Positions 35,123 to 44,152 of a stretch of DNA of 64,000 nucleotides are shown here, piece after piece. Every line of letters begins with the position of its first letter. Positions within the stretch are counted from its first letter, which is position 1. Both the position numbers and the translations under genes were made by a program. The notes beneath the pieces were generated by a model that saw only the letters and a program-made list of their open reading frames with translations, did no database searches and was not told where the DNA came from. The stretch spans positions 186,001 to 250,000 of the forward strand of contig NZ_BIFQ01000002.1 of the NCBI RefSeq assembly GCF_003967515.1, in the 5' to 3' direction. The stretch is from Dictyobacter aurantiacus. GTDB lineage: Bacteria; Chloroflexota; Ktedonobacteria; Ktedonobacterales; Ktedonobacteraceae.

Positions 35123-35467
35123 ATGAACTTCGACATTGCAAAAGCCTGGAAAGATGCTCAGTATCGCGAAACCCTGACCAGTGAAGAGCTCGCGCAGCTT
35201 CCTCAGAATCCCATCGGTGCAATTGAATTGACCGATGCAGCTCTTTCGGCTGTCAGCGGTGCCTGCGGGTCAAGTAACCAGTTCGATCCGAGCGCCTACT
35301 ATGGCTACCAGTTTGATAGTTACATGTTTGATGGCTACTTCCAGCCGTATCATTACCATCGTCATCGCCATCATCACTGCCATGGTGGCAATAACTGGTT
35401 CGGTGGCTGGCAGCAACCAAACGGTGGTGGCAACTGGTTCGGTGGCAATCAGGGCAATAACCACTAA
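35123..35467 (+). CDS. RiPP-like precursor, mersacidin-type leader, His/Trp-rich core
   Basis: A 114-residue peptide paralogous to the one at 34099 over the leader (DIAKAWKDAQYRETLTSEEL, LPQNPIGAIELTDAALSAVS, then GA) but with an unrelated core. The core has a Tyr-rich part, a His cluster YHYHRHRHHHCHGG that could bind metal, and two NWFGG repeats. It has two Cys and few Ser/Thr. AAGGAAGG supports the ATG at 35123; an upstream in-frame start adds only 12 residues. A perfect terminator follows. Same leader with different cores is the hallmark of a shared-enzyme RiPP family; the enzyme is not in this window. Confidence 0.75.
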   Translation: MNFDIAKAWKDAQYRETLTSEELAQLPQNPIGAIELTDAALSAVSGACGSSNQFDPSAYYGYQFDSYMFDGYFQPYHYHRHRHHHCHGGNNWFGGWQQPNGGGNWFGGNQGNNH

Positions 35468-35574
35468 GCGCTAACCGGCTTGGTGTCACCATGGTAACTG
35501 TCGTTTCGCCATCTATGGATAGGCTCTCCCGGTTGCTGTGGATTACTCTGTAAGCAGGTCGATGGCTACACATT

Positions 35575-35611
35575 AAAGAGGGCCCCTTCAACATGTGAAG
35601 GGGCCCTCTTT
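35575..35611. terminator. terminator of RiPP-like gene 2
   Basis: A 16-bp perfect stem (35575-35590 with 35596-35611, loop ACATG) with A/T ends; serves the precursor gene and could also serve the convergent IclR gene. Confidence 0.8.
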
Positions 35612-35645
35612 TTCTGCAGAGCAGATCTCTGTGCCTCCCTGTTAT

Positions 35646-36350
35646 CTATGTAAGAAGGGCGCTGGCGATGGTGTGGGCGGCGGCGATGATGTGGGGCGCG
35701 AAGGTGGCTTCGTCGATCTTACCCAGCAAGACCACACCGATGCTGGCTTCGGCCTGCTGACCATCGGGCTGAATGGGGGCCGCGATGCCGCTGGCCCCGT
35801 ACTGGATCTCGTCGTAACTGGTGGCGTAGCCGCGTTTGCGAGCCATGGTGATCTCCCGGCGCTCTCCTGGTTGTCGTGGGCGCCCCGCCAGGATGGCCAG
35901 GCCCGATGCCCCTTTGTCGAGCATGTGCCGGAATCCAGGTCGATAGGCGATATGCATGGTCGTTGTCCTTGGCTCCAATGTGGTCAGGACTACGCCTTCG
36001 TCTCCATCCATGATCGTCAGGCAGGCGGTGGCCCGCAACTCTTCCGCCAGTTGCCGCATGGCGGGATAGGCGGCCTCCTGTAAGCGTGGAACGACATGGC
36101 GGGCCAACTCAATCAGTCCAATCCCCAGGCAATAGCGGTTATCCTCTGTACGGCGCACAAGACGGTGGGCGACCAGCGTGTTGAGGAGGCGATAGGCGAT
36201 GGTGCGATGAATATTCAATGCCTGCGCGATGTCGGGTACACTCAGTCCCGCTGGATAGCTGGCCAGAATGTCCAGCACGCGCAATCCACGGTCCAGTGTC
36301 TGAGCCGTTTCGCCTTGCAGGGGTCGTTCATTTGGACGCGGTTGTGCCAT
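35646..36350 (-). CDS. IclR-family transcriptional regulator
   Basis: A 234-residue regulator with an N-terminal winged helix (LDRGLRVLDILASYPAGLSV, DIAQALNIHRTIAYRLLNTL) and a C-terminal ligand domain (MHIAYRPGFRHMLDKGASGL). IclR proteins commonly control aromatic catabolism. It is divergent from the tyrosine-degradation operon, and a palindrome lies between promoter and first gene of that operon, so it most likely represses or activates that operon in response to an intermediate such as homogentisate. Confidence 0.92.
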   Translation of the reverse strand: MAQPRPNERPLQGETAQTLDRGLRVLDILASYPAGLSVPDIAQALNIHRTIAYRLLNTLVAHRLVRRTEDNRYCLGIGLIELARHVVPRLQEAAYPAMRQLAEELRATACLTIMDGDEGVVLTTLEPRTTTMHIAYRPGFRHMLDKGASGLAILAGRPRQPGERREITMARKRGYATSYDEIQYGASGIAAPIQPDGQQAEASIGVVLLGKIDEATFAPHIIAAAHTIASALLT

Positions 36351-36457
36351 AACCTCAGTTTCCTCGTTTATCTGCTATTTACACCTCGCAGATACTCCAT
36401 CGACCGACTATACAATATCATAGCTTTCTTGTCTATATGCCCGCGGCTGCTCGTTCC

Positions 36458-36486
36458 TTGACATCCCATAGGTTCCCTGCTATAAC
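36458..36486 (+). promoter_or_regulatory. consensus promoter of the tyrosine-degradation operon
   Basis: TTGACA (36458-36463), 17-base spacer, TATAAC (36481-36486). Initiation is expected near 36493, giving a leader of about 87 bases before the HPPD start. Confidence 0.75.
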
Positions 36487-36513
36487 TTAAACAAGTAGTC
36501 CGATTAACGAATA

Positions 36514-36536
36514 TTTTGTCCGATTATCGCACAAAA
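36514..36536. promoter_or_regulatory. candidate IclR operator
   Basis: A 23-bp inverted repeat with arms TTTTGT-CGAT and ATCG-ACAAAA, one mismatch per arm and a central T. A second GTCCGATTA half-site lies upstream at about 36497. It sits about 20-45 bases after the expected transcription start, so binding would block elongation. Confidence 0.55.
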
Positions 36537-36579
36537 ACCGTAAACGCAATGACGCATTCGCATGGAAAGAGAGAGTCCA

Positions 36580-37683
36580 ATGACGCACCAGGATTTCATG
36601 CCGATCCAGAATTTCGACTATATTGAGATGTATGTTGGCGATGCCAAGCATACGGCATATTATTTCACCCATGCCTGGGGTTTTGTGCCCGTGGCCTACG
36701 CGGGATTGGAGACCGGCACACGCGATCGCACTAGCTATGTGCTGGAACAGGGCAATATCCGCCTGCTGATTACCTCCGCATTAAACCCCGATAGCCCCAT
36801 CGCGCAGCACGCTCATCTGCATGGCGATGGTATCAAAGATGTGGCGTTCCGCGTGGAGAGTGCCGAACGTGCCTATCAAGAGGCAACCAGCCGTGGCGCG
36901 CGTGGCGTGATGGAACCTAAAGAGATTCGCGATGATTTTGGTTCGGTGAAGCTAGCCTCTATCGCGACCTATGGTGAGACGATCCATACCTTTGTGGAGC
37001 GCCAGGATTATAAGGGGGCCTTTATGCCTGGCTTCCGCGCCCTGGATTCGTCGCTGCCGCGCCGTTCCCGTCCTGCTGGCCTGGCTGGCATCGACCATGT
37101 GGTGGGCAATGTGGAGCTGGGCAAGATGAACGAGTGGGTGGGCTTCTACGAGAAGATCATGGGCTTCACCCAGATGATCCACTTCGATGATCGCCAGATC
37201 AGCACCGAGTATTCCGCCCTGATGTCGAAGGTAATGCAGAATGGCAGTGGCCGCATCAAGCTGCCGATCAATGAGCCGGCCCCGGGCCGTAAGAAGTCGC
37301 AGATCGAGGAGTACCTTGATTTCTATCACACCCCCGGCGTGCAGCACCTGGCCCTGATTACCGACGATATTGTGTCGACGGTGCGCAATCTGACGGAGCG
37401 CGGCGTGGAATTCCTGCGCACCCCGCGCAACTATTATGATGATGTACTTGACCGGGTCGGTCATATCGATGAGAATCTGTCGCAGTTGGCCGATCTGAGC
37501 ATCCTGGTCGATCATGATGATGAGGGGTATCTGCTGCAGATCTTCTCGAAGCCGGTCGTGGCACGTCCAACAGTCTTCTTTGAGGTGATTCAGCGCAAAG
37601 GTGCCCGTGGCTTTGGTGAGGGTAACTTCAAAGCGCTCTTCCAGGCTCTCGAACAGGAGCAGGAGCTGCGAGGAAATCTCTAA
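36580..37683 (+). CDS. hpd: 4-hydroxyphenylpyruvate dioxygenase
   Basis: Converts 4-hydroxyphenylpyruvate to homogentisate with Fe(II) and oxygen, the second step of tyrosine breakdown. It has two vicinal-oxygen-chelate domains. Iron ligands are visible as His in GIDHVVGNV, His in GVQHLALIT and Glu in VFFEVIQRKGARGFGEGNFK, the diagnostic C-terminal signature. About 367 residues, normal length. The ATG at 36580 has GAAAGAGAG upstream; an in-frame ATG at 36562 is less well placed. Its stop codon is directly followed by the ATG of the next gene. Confidence 0.96.
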   Translation: MTHQDFMPIQNFDYIEMYVGDAKHTAYYFTHAWGFVPVAYAGLETGTRDRTSYVLEQGNIRLLITSALNPDSPIAQHAHLHGDGIKDVAFRVESAERAYQEATSRGARGVMEPKEIRDDFGSVKLASIATYGETIHTFVERQDYKGAFMPGFRALDSSLPRRSRPAGLAGIDHVVGNVELGKMNEWVGFYEKIMGFTQMIHFDDRQISTEYSALMSKVMQNGSGRIKLPINEPAPGRKKSQIEEYLDFYHTPGVQHLALITDDIVSTVRNLTERGVEFLRTPRNYYDDVLDRVGHIDENLSQLADLSILVDHDDEGYLLQIFSKPVVARPTVFFEVIQRKGARGFGEGNFKALFQALEQEQELRGNL

Positions 37684-38577
37684 ATGAAGCTAGTCACGGT
37701 CAGAACCGCCCATGATATTACATACGCGGGCGTAGTACGCGGTGAAGAGATACTTCTACTCCACTATCCAAACCTGCTCAGGCTATTGCAGGATCCAGCT
37801 GGCATGCAGCAAGCACGCCAGCTGCTGGAGAGTAATAAGCCGGGATTATCCGTGCGCACGCTTACCTTGATGACACCCGTGCCCAATCCACCCACGCTGC
37901 GCGATTTCTATGCCTTTGAGCAACACGTCAAGGCGGGTCGCGCGAAGCGTGGACTGGAGATGATCCCTGAATGGTATAAGCTCCCTACCTTCTACTTTTC
38001 TAATACCAGCGAGATCTATGGGCACGATGAGCGCGTTCCCTATCCTGTTGGCAGTCAGGAACTGGATATCGAGCTGGAGATCGCCTGCGTGATCGGGCGC
38101 GAAGGCAAAAATATTGCGGTCGATGAGGCACACCAGTATATCGCGGGCTATACCATTATGAATGATTGGAGCGCGCGCGATTTTCAGCGCCAGGATATGA
38201 AGCTCAACCTGGGGCCTGGCAAGGGCAAAGATTTTGCTACGTCGCTGGGACCCTGGCTGGTCACTCCCGATGAGTTGAAGGGCTATCGCACCGGCAGTGG
38301 TAGCGGTGAGCGCTACGACCTGACAATGCTGGCCCGGGTGAATGGTCAGGAGATCTCTCGCGGCAATTTCAATCAGATCTACTATAGTTTTCCCCAGCTG
38401 ATCGCCTACGCCTCACGCAACGCTCGTCTGCGTCCCGGCGATATCCTTGGCTCCGGTACCGTTGGTACGGGCTGTATACTGGAGCTTGGTACCGAAATTC
38501 ATCCGTGGCTGCAGCGCGGTGATACGGTTGAACTGGAAATTACGGGAATCGGTGTATTGCGGAATAGGATTGTGTAG
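37684..38577 (+). CDS. fumarylacetoacetate hydrolase-family protein
   Basis: FAH-family hydrolase of 297 residues. Conserved segments are LRDFYAFEQHVKAGRAKRGL, ELDIELEIACVIGREGKNI with the metal-binding Glu pair, and YTIMNDWSARDFQRQDMK with the Asp ligand, then GSGTVGTGCILELG. In this operon it most likely cleaves fumarylacetoacetate to fumarate and acetoacetate, the last step of tyrosine degradation. The maleylacetoacetate isomerase is not in the window and may be encoded elsewhere or replaced by thiol-driven isomerisation. It abuts the HPPD stop with no gap. Confidence 0.93.
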   Translation: MKLVTVRTAHDITYAGVVRGEEILLLHYPNLLRLLQDPAGMQQARQLLESNKPGLSVRTLTLMTPVPNPPTLRDFYAFEQHVKAGRAKRGLEMIPEWYKLPTFYFSNTSEIYGHDERVPYPVGSQELDIELEIACVIGREGKNIAVDEAHQYIAGYTIMNDWSARDFQRQDMKLNLGPGKGKDFATSLGPWLVTPDELKGYRTGSGSGERYDLTMLARVNGQEISRGNFNQIYYSFPQLIAYASRNARLRPGDILGSGTVGTGCILELGTEIHPWLQRGDTVELEITGIGVLRNRIV

Positions 38578-38604
38578 CTTTTTTCAATAGAGGAGGTGAG
38601 GCCG

Positions 38605-39768
38605 ATGCCACCTTATCATCGCCTGGGTGAGATTCCCCCCAAACGCCATACGCAGTTTCAGAAACCAGATGGCTCGCTCTATTCAGAGGAACTGTTTGGG
38701 ATCGAGGGCTTCTCGAATAATTATTCTAACATCTACTACCATTATCCTCCGACCCGTGTGAAGAAGATCGAGCCGTTCAGCAAACAGCAGTTTGAGGAGT
38801 GGAACGAGGATGTTCATCGCCACCACCATTTGAAGACGGCGGGCTTCAAACCTGGCAGCGACGCGGTATTGGGCAATATGGTGCTGATGTATAACAAGGA
38901 TCTGACGATCGGGATCGCCCTGCCAACGCAGGATATGACCTACTTCTATCGCAATGGCGAGGCAGACCAGATGTACTTCGTCCACGATGGCCATGGGGTG
39001 CTGGAAACCAATTTTGGCTTGCTCCCTTATCACGAGGGGGACTACATCATCATCCCGCGCGGGACAACATTCCGCTTTACTATCGCACCCGATAGCGCGC
39101 AGTCTCGCTTCCTGGTGGTGGAGGCCCATGGCTCGATCGAGCCTCCTCGCCGCTACCTCAGTCCCAATGGACAGTTGCTTGAACACTCGCCATACTGCGA
39201 GCGCGACATCCGCCGTCCCGAGGAACTGGTTACCCATACCGAGCGCGGCGAATTTGAGGTGCGCGTCAAGGTCGGTGGCATCATCAGTAGCTACTGGTAC
39301 GATTTCCATCCCATCAACACCGTCGGCTGGGACGGCTGCGAGTATCCCTGGATCTTTAACATCGCCGATTTTGAGCCGATTACGGGACGCGTCCACCAAC
39401 CCCCACCGGTCCATCAGACCTTCCAGGGACCCAACTTTGTCGTTTGCTCGTTCGTGCCGCGCAAGCTCGACTATCATCCGCGCTCGATCCCTGTGCCCTA
39501 TAACCACAGCAATATCGATAGCGACGAGTTGCTCTATTACGTCAACGGCAACTTCGGCAGCCGCCGGGGCATTGAGCGCTCCTCGATGACCCTGCATCCA
39601 CGCGGCATCCCCCATGGACCCCATCCGGGCGCCGTCGAAAAGAGCCTGGGCGCCGAGCGCACCGATGAGCTGGCCGTGATGATCGATACCTTCAACCCGC
39701 TGAAGTTCACCACCATCGCCCGCACCCTGGACGATCCCGCTTACCCCTACAGCTGGTTCGCGGACTAA
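38605..39768 (+). CDS. hmgA: homogentisate 1,2-dioxygenase
   Basis: Opens the ring of homogentisate to give maleylacetoacetate using Fe(II) and oxygen. A cupin-fold protein of 387 residues. Likely iron ligands are the His and Glu in PYNHSNIDSDELLYY and a His in TLHPRGIPHGPHPGAVEKS, which is the family signature. GAGGAGG lies 8 bases before the ATG at 38605. It completes a three-gene operon with HPPD and the FAH-family protein and is followed by a terminator shared with the convergent MFS gene. Confidence 0.95.
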   Translation: MPPYHRLGEIPPKRHTQFQKPDGSLYSEELFGIEGFSNNYSNIYYHYPPTRVKKIEPFSKQQFEEWNEDVHRHHHLKTAGFKPGSDAVLGNMVLMYNKDLTIGIALPTQDMTYFYRNGEADQMYFVHDGHGVLETNFGLLPYHEGDYIIIPRGTTFRFTIAPDSAQSRFLVVEAHGSIEPPRRYLSPNGQLLEHSPYCERDIRRPEELVTHTERGEFEVRVKVGGIISSYWYDFHPINTVGWDGCEYPWIFNIADFEPITGRVHQPPPVHQTFQGPNFVVCSFVPRKLDYHPRSIPVPYNHSNIDSDELLYYVNGNFGSRRGIERSSMTLHPRGIPHGPHPGAVEKSLGAERTDELAVMIDTFNPLKFTTIARTLDDPAYPYSWFAD

Positions 39769-39785
39769 CACTCACCCATATCAAG

Positions 39786-39823
39786 AGCGGGTACTCGCTT
39801 CTCAAGATTAGCGAGTACCCGCT
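39786..39823. terminator. bidirectional terminator hmgA / MFS
   Basis: A 14-bp perfect stem (39786-39799 with 39810-39823). The MFS stop codon (39808-39810) falls at the base of the right arm, so the last MFS codons are part of the stem. Confidence 0.75.
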
Positions 39824-41148
39824 TTATGCCAGATCCATCCAACCGCTGTGACCAGCAAGCAGAGAATGGCGCCGGTAAACATTGCAGGCTGCGGCCCAAA
39901 GAGCCCGGATAGCCAGCCTATCAACAAATAGCCCAGCGGGAGACTGCCATCGAAGAATAGAATCTGCACGCTCATCACACGTCCGCGCAGGTGATCGGGC
40001 GCGGCGGTCTGCAGCGCGGTCATGGCCTGGGCCGCGAAGTCGATCTCCAGACCTCCAACACCAGCGATCAATATCAGCGACAGCACATACCAGCCCGATA
40101 GCGCGAACAGGATCTCCAGCACAGCAAAGATCAGCATACTGATCAGCACCCTACGAAAGGTCGGCTGCTCGTTGTTCCAGGCCAGCCATAAAGAGGCCAA
40201 CAACGCTCCAGTTCCCATGGCTGCCGAGAGAAAACCAAAGCTTTCGGGTCCTCCATGCAGCACATCCGTGGCGAAGGATGGCAGCAGTACCCCAAAGTTG
40301 GAGCCGAAAAGCAGCACCAGGCCAACCACCAGGATCAAGCGCAGTATCGTCGGGGTACGCCATACATATTCCACACCTTCACGCAGACTCTGCCAGGTAT
40401 TCTTACGCCTTTCTTCCCCTTTCATGGGCACAGCCTGGGCGTACAACTCATGGTTCTTAATCAGCACCAGGGCTGCTATCGCCGCCAGATAGCTCAGCCC
40501 ATTATATAAGAAGAGAATGGGAACGCCGCTGAGCGCGATGACGATGCCTCCCAGTCCCGGCCCCACGATGCGCGTCATCTGAGACAGCATGGAGTTTAAA
40601 CCCACAGCGTTTGGCAGATCTTCTCGCCCAACCATCTCGACGACAAATGCCTGTCCCGTGGGCCGGCCCAGGCAATTGGTGAGACCCAGCATCAGCGCCA
40701 GTATATACAGGTGCCATAACTGTACCACGCCGGTCGCAATCAGCCCCCAGAGCAGCAGAGCCTGGATCATAGCCGCAGTCTGGGTACAAAGCAGGACGTG
40801 TCGTTTAGGCCAGCGATCGGCCAGGACTCCCCCGAACAGCGCAAAGAACAATACCGGCACAGCCTGCAACGCCCCCACTAGTCCCAGTTGCCAGGCGCTA
40901 TGGGTCAGTTGCCACACCAGCCAGGACTGCCCGATCCCCTGCATATAACTACCCAGCTGAGAGATTACCTGACCCGACCAGTACAGACGAAAGTTACGAT
41001 GGCGCAGTGAAGTGAACGCACTCAGCAAACTTTTCTTCGGCCGCTTAGAAATAACACTCGTCAGCACCTCCGCTTCCAGAGCCTCCTCTGGCACAGCCAC
41101 CTGGGAAGAGGCGGGGTCAATCGGCTCAGATACATCTTCATCCGCCAT
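39808..41148 (-). CDS. MFS transporter (EntS/MFS_3-like)
   Basis: A 446-residue membrane carrier with a long acidic N-terminal tail (about 45 residues) and then about 12 helices starting FRLYWSGQVISQLGSYMQGI. The motif GGVLADRWPKRHVLL between helices 2 and 3 is the MFS motif A. The group exports siderophores or drugs. AAAGGAG supports the ATG at 41148. Convergent with hmgA; substrate unknown. Confidence 0.88.
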   Translation of the reverse strand: MADEDVSEPIDPASSQVAVPEEALEAEVLTSVISKRPKKSLLSAFTSLRHRNFRLYWSGQVISQLGSYMQGIGQSWLVWQLTHSAWQLGLVGALQAVPVLFFALFGGVLADRWPKRHVLLCTQTAAMIQALLLWGLIATGVVQLWHLYILALMLGLTNCLGRPTGQAFVVEMVGREDLPNAVGLNSMLSQMTRIVGPGLGGIVIALSGVPILFLYNGLSYLAAIAALVLIKNHELYAQAVPMKGEERRKNTWQSLREGVEYVWRTPTILRLILVVGLVLLFGSNFGVLLPSFATDVLHGGPESFGFLSAAMGTGALLASLWLAWNNEQPTFRRVLISMLIFAVLEILFALSGWYVLSLILIAGVGGLEIDFAAQAMTALQTAAPDHLRGRVMSVQILFFDGSLPLGYLLIGWLSGLFGPQPAMFTGAILCLLVTAVGWIWHKAGTR

Positions 41149-41456
41149 CAGATACCTTCTCCTTTCCAGTCCATCAAACAAAACTGATGGTAACTATACC
41201 GAAAGCAGATGCAAAAAACATCGGCCAAAAGCACGATGTCGAGCTATTGACGAATATGCTACAATTAAAATGAGAAATTCAGGTCCTGCAAAAGGTTAAT
41301 GCGGAAACAATTATACTATTTATAAATCCCCTGCCCGCTCTCTGCTATTACCATCCAGCGTTTTCCCTCCGATTTTATAAACCCCGACCATAGTGATCCA
41401 AATTGACCAGACAAGCGTAGTGCTCAATAGAAAAATGAAAGGAGCCAATTATAATC

Positions 41457-41852
41457 ATGGCAAATATTCAGAAAACCATAGCGCTTGTCTTCGGTATTGT
41501 TTTTCTCTTAATCGGTATCCTCGGTTTCGTTCCAGCATTAACTCCCGGGGGTGCTTTACTGGGGCTGTTTATGGTCAACGGCGTTCATAGTGTCGTTCAC
41601 CTGCTGTTCGGCGTGCTTGGCATCGCTGCCGCATTTACAGGAATGGGGCGCCTCTACAACAGGGCTAGTGGTATCATCTATCTGCTGATTGCTATCCTTG
41701 GCTTCATCCCTGGCCTTGCTCCCAATGGCATGCTCCTGGGCCTGGTCATGATCAATTTAGCGGATAACTTTCTTCACATCGTTATCGGTGTCGTGCTCAC
41801 CCTCGTTGGCTTTGCCCTGCAGGAGCGTGCCACAATCGCTCAGAGAGCGTAA
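41457..41852 (+). CDS. DUF4383-type four-helix membrane protein
   Basis: A 131-residue protein with four membrane helices in two similar pairs: IALVFGIVFLLIGILGFVP and IIYLLIAILGFIPGL open each half, with NGVHSVVHLLFGVLGIAAAF and NLADNFLHIVIGVVLTLVGF following. The spacing and His residues match DUF4383. Function unknown. AAAGGAG precedes the ATG at slightly long spacing. Monocistronic, with a terminator downstream. Confidence 0.85.
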   Translation: MANIQKTIALVFGIVFLLIGILGFVPALTPGGALLGLFMVNGVHSVVHLLFGVLGIAAAFTGMGRLYNRASGIIYLLIAILGFIPGLAPNGMLLGLVMINLADNFLHIVIGVVLTLVGFALQERATIAQRA

Positions 41853-41916
41853 CCATTGCTGTCTGTAAGACAATATCAATGGAGTCTATTCCCAACGTTG
41901 ATTTCATCTTCACACT

Positions 41917-41968
41917 ATAAAGAAGCTGCTGTTCTGTAATCATGTGCACAGGACAACAGCTTCTTTAT
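41917..41968 (+). terminator. terminator after the DUF4383 gene
   Basis: A stem of about 21 bp with mismatches (41917-41937 with 41948-41968) ending in CTTCTTTATATTT. Confidence 0.65.
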
Positions 41969-42045
41969 ATTTATTTAGATAAAAGGGGATTGCGTTTGGG
42001 AACTTCTGCTCACCAGAATACCCATAACAGTGAAGTTATTTAAAG

Positions 42046-42759
42046 ATGGTTGATGTAGCAAACCACTGTGGTACAATGCGAAAAAGGCCTCCTTCTCAAA
42101 CAGGGCGGGCGAATCAAAAAAGCGGGATACAGATAGAGCCTCCAGACTATAGCTATCACCAGGACATGGAGGCCAATATTCGAGAGGAGCTCGAACTGAT
42201 TATGGGCAACCATCCAGCAAGCAAGGAACGCGACCAGAATGTCATTCGAATCGAGCCCTGGGGAAAGGACGACCTGGATATCTTAAAGAAGACGCTGGGT
42301 GATCCAACTATAACCAGGTATCTCGGTGGGCCCGAGAGCGATGAGCAACTTGCCAGGCGGCAGGTCCGCTACGAACGGCTCACGGATGAGGGGAAGGGGC
42401 GCATGTTCAAGATTATTCACGTGGCTACAGGTGAGGCGGTCGGCTCGGTTGGCTACTGGGACACCAACCACAATGGCGAGGATATCTACGAAACCGGCTG
42501 GCTCGTGCTCCCCACCTTTCAGGGCCAGGGGATCGCGAGCAGGGCAACCGCCCTGGCCATCGCTCAGGCCCGCCTGGATGGTAAGTATCGCTTCCTGCAT
42601 GCTTTCCCATCCGTTGAGAATCAACCCTCAAACGCGGTCTGTCGCAAGCTGGGGTTCACCTTGATTGAGGAATGCGAATTCGAGTATCCAAAAGGCCATT
42701 TTATGCGTTGCAATGACTGGCGCATTGACCTCTCTGTAGATAATGCGAAACTAGCTTGA
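42046..42759 (+). CDS. GNAT-family acetyltransferase (RimJ/RimL-like)
   Basis: A GNAT domain occupies about residues 70-225: VIRIEPWGKDDLDILKKTLG, GWLVLPTFQGQGIASRATAL for acetyl-CoA binding, and SNAVCRKLGFTLIEECEFEY at the end. It resembles acetyltransferases that act on amino acids or ribosomal protein N-termini. The start is uncertain: ATGs at 42046, 42166 and 42205 are in frame and none has a strong site; the domain needs only the last. It ends 19 bases before the P450 gene, so the two may be co-transcribed. Confidence 0.8.
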   Translation: MVDVANHCGTMRKRPPSQTGRANQKSGIQIEPPDYSYHQDMEANIREELELIMGNHPASKERDQNVIRIEPWGKDDLDILKKTLGDPTITRYLGGPESDEQLARRQVRYERLTDEGKGRMFKIIHVATGEAVGSVGYWDTNHNGEDIYETGWLVLPTFQGQGIASRATALAIAQARLDGKYRFLHAFPSVENQPSNAVCRKLGFTLIEECEFEYPKGHFMRCNDWRIDLSVDNAKLA

Positions 42760-42778
42760 CATATCAGGAGCAGATCCG

Positions 42779-44152
42779 ATGGAAACTGGTGTTGAGGCAA
42801 CGTCGAGACCAGAGATTCCGGCCATTAAAGAGCATTCTTTGCTGGGTAGCCTGGAATCGATGCGCAGGGATCGACTGGCGTTTCTGCTGTCCGTGGCGCG
42901 TCAGACGGGCGATATAGGCTCCTTCCGGGTGGGACCAGCCCAGATGCTACTACTCAATTCGTCCGAGCTGGTGCACGCGGCCCTGGTGGAGCACGCGAAC
43001 GACTTCGATAAGGGCTTTATTATACATCGCGCCTTCCGACCCGTCCTGGGTGAAGGTCTGTTCAGCAGCGAGGGCGAGCTGCATCGCCGCCAGCGCAAGA
43101 TTATGGCTCCGTCTTTCCAGCCACGACACATCGTCAACTACGCACAGACGATGGTGGAGTATACTGAGCGCGCGCAGCAGGACTGGCAGGATGGCGCGAC
43201 CCTGGACATGAGCCGCGAGATGATGGCACTGACCATGAGCATCGTTGGGAATGTGCTCTTCCAGACCGATGTGTTGGCGGAGACTGATGAACTTGGCGCC
43301 GCCCTGAGCACCGCGCTGGCCTATATCAACTATATCCTTTCGTCCTTCTTTCCTCTCCCACTCAACTGGCCAACGGAGCGCAACAGGCAGACGCGAGGAG
43401 CGCTGGAACTGCTCAATCGGCGCATGCAGAAGATGATCGAGGAGCGCAGGGCCAGCGGCGAACAGGGAGACGATTTCCTGTCCATCCTGCTGCGGGCACG
43501 CGACGAGGATGGAGCCCCGATGAGCGATCAGCAGATCAAGGATGAGGCCCTGACCCTGTTTGTGGCCGGACATGAGACGACAGCTGCTGCTTTGACCTGG
43601 ACCTGGTTCTTACTTGCCGAGCATCCTGACATCTATCAACGCCTGCGTGACGAGGTAGATTCGGTTCTGCAGGGCCGCTCACCTACCTACGCCGACCTGG
43701 CGCGACTCCCCTATACATTACAGGTCTTAAAAGAGAGCATGCGCCTCTATCCACCTTCGATCGCCCTGGTCCGGGTGGCTCTGCGACCGGTCGACCTGGG
43801 ACCCTACCATCTGCGCCGGGGCCAGACGATTATGATCGTACCCTACACGATTCAGCGCCGCCCCGACTACTTTCCCGATCCCGAACGCTTTAATCCAGAC
43901 CATTTTCGACCCGAGAATGAGGCCCGCCTGCCACGCTTCGCCTATCTGCCGTTTGGCGCCGGGCCACGTATCTGCATCGGTAACCATTTTGCTCTGATGG
44001 AGGGCCATCTGCTGCTGGCGGCGCTGGTGCAGCATGTCACGTTCTCGCTGCTACCAGGTCAACAGATCATTCCAGATAACGATAAAACCATTACCATCCG
44101 GCCCAGATATGGGCTGAAGATGCGCGTCCAGCGCCGCCACCAGGTGGTCTAG
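42779..44152 (+). CDS. cytochrome P450
   Basis: A 457-residue P450 with AGHETTAAALTWTWFL in helix I, KESMRLYPP for ExxR and FGAGPRICIGNHFALMEG for the haem Cys. Sequence style (ERW-type PERFNPDHF, LYPPSIALVR) is like CYP102/CYP4-type fatty-acid hydroxylases, and it has no dedicated redox partner next to it, unlike the P450 at 7232. AGGAG precedes the ATG. Its stop overlaps the convergent peptidase-like gene by 4 bases. Confidence 0.94.
   Translation: METGVEATSRPEIPAIKEHSLLGSLESMRRDRLAFLLSVARQTGDIGSFRVGPAQMLLLNSSELVHAALVEHANDFDKGFIIHRAFRPVLGEGLFSSEGELHRRQRKIMAPSFQPRHIVNYAQTMVEYTERAQQDWQDGATLDMSREMMALTMSIVGNVLFQTDVLAETDELGAALSTALAYINYILSSFFPLPLNWPTERNRQTRGALELLNRRMQKMIEERRASGEQGDDFLSILLRARDEDGAPMSDQQIKDEALTLFVAGHETTAAALTWTWFLLAEHPDIYQRLRDEVDSVLQGRSPTYADLARLPYTLQVLKESMRLYPPSIALVRVALRPVDLGPYHLRRGQTIMIVPYTIQRRPDYFPDPERFNPDHFRPENEARLPRFAYLPFGAGPRICIGNHFALMEGHLLLAALVQHVTFSLLPGQQIIPDNDKTITIRPRYGLKMRVQRRHQVV

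Noticed and set aside
38683..39771. 362-codon open frame on the minus strand
   Set aside because: It lies entirely opposite homogentisate dioxygenase, has no ribosome-binding site and no recognisable protein sequence.
42046..44152. Second P450 electron-transfer operon
   Set aside because: The neighbours are a GNAT and a convergent peptidase-like gene; no ferredoxin or reductase is adjacent.
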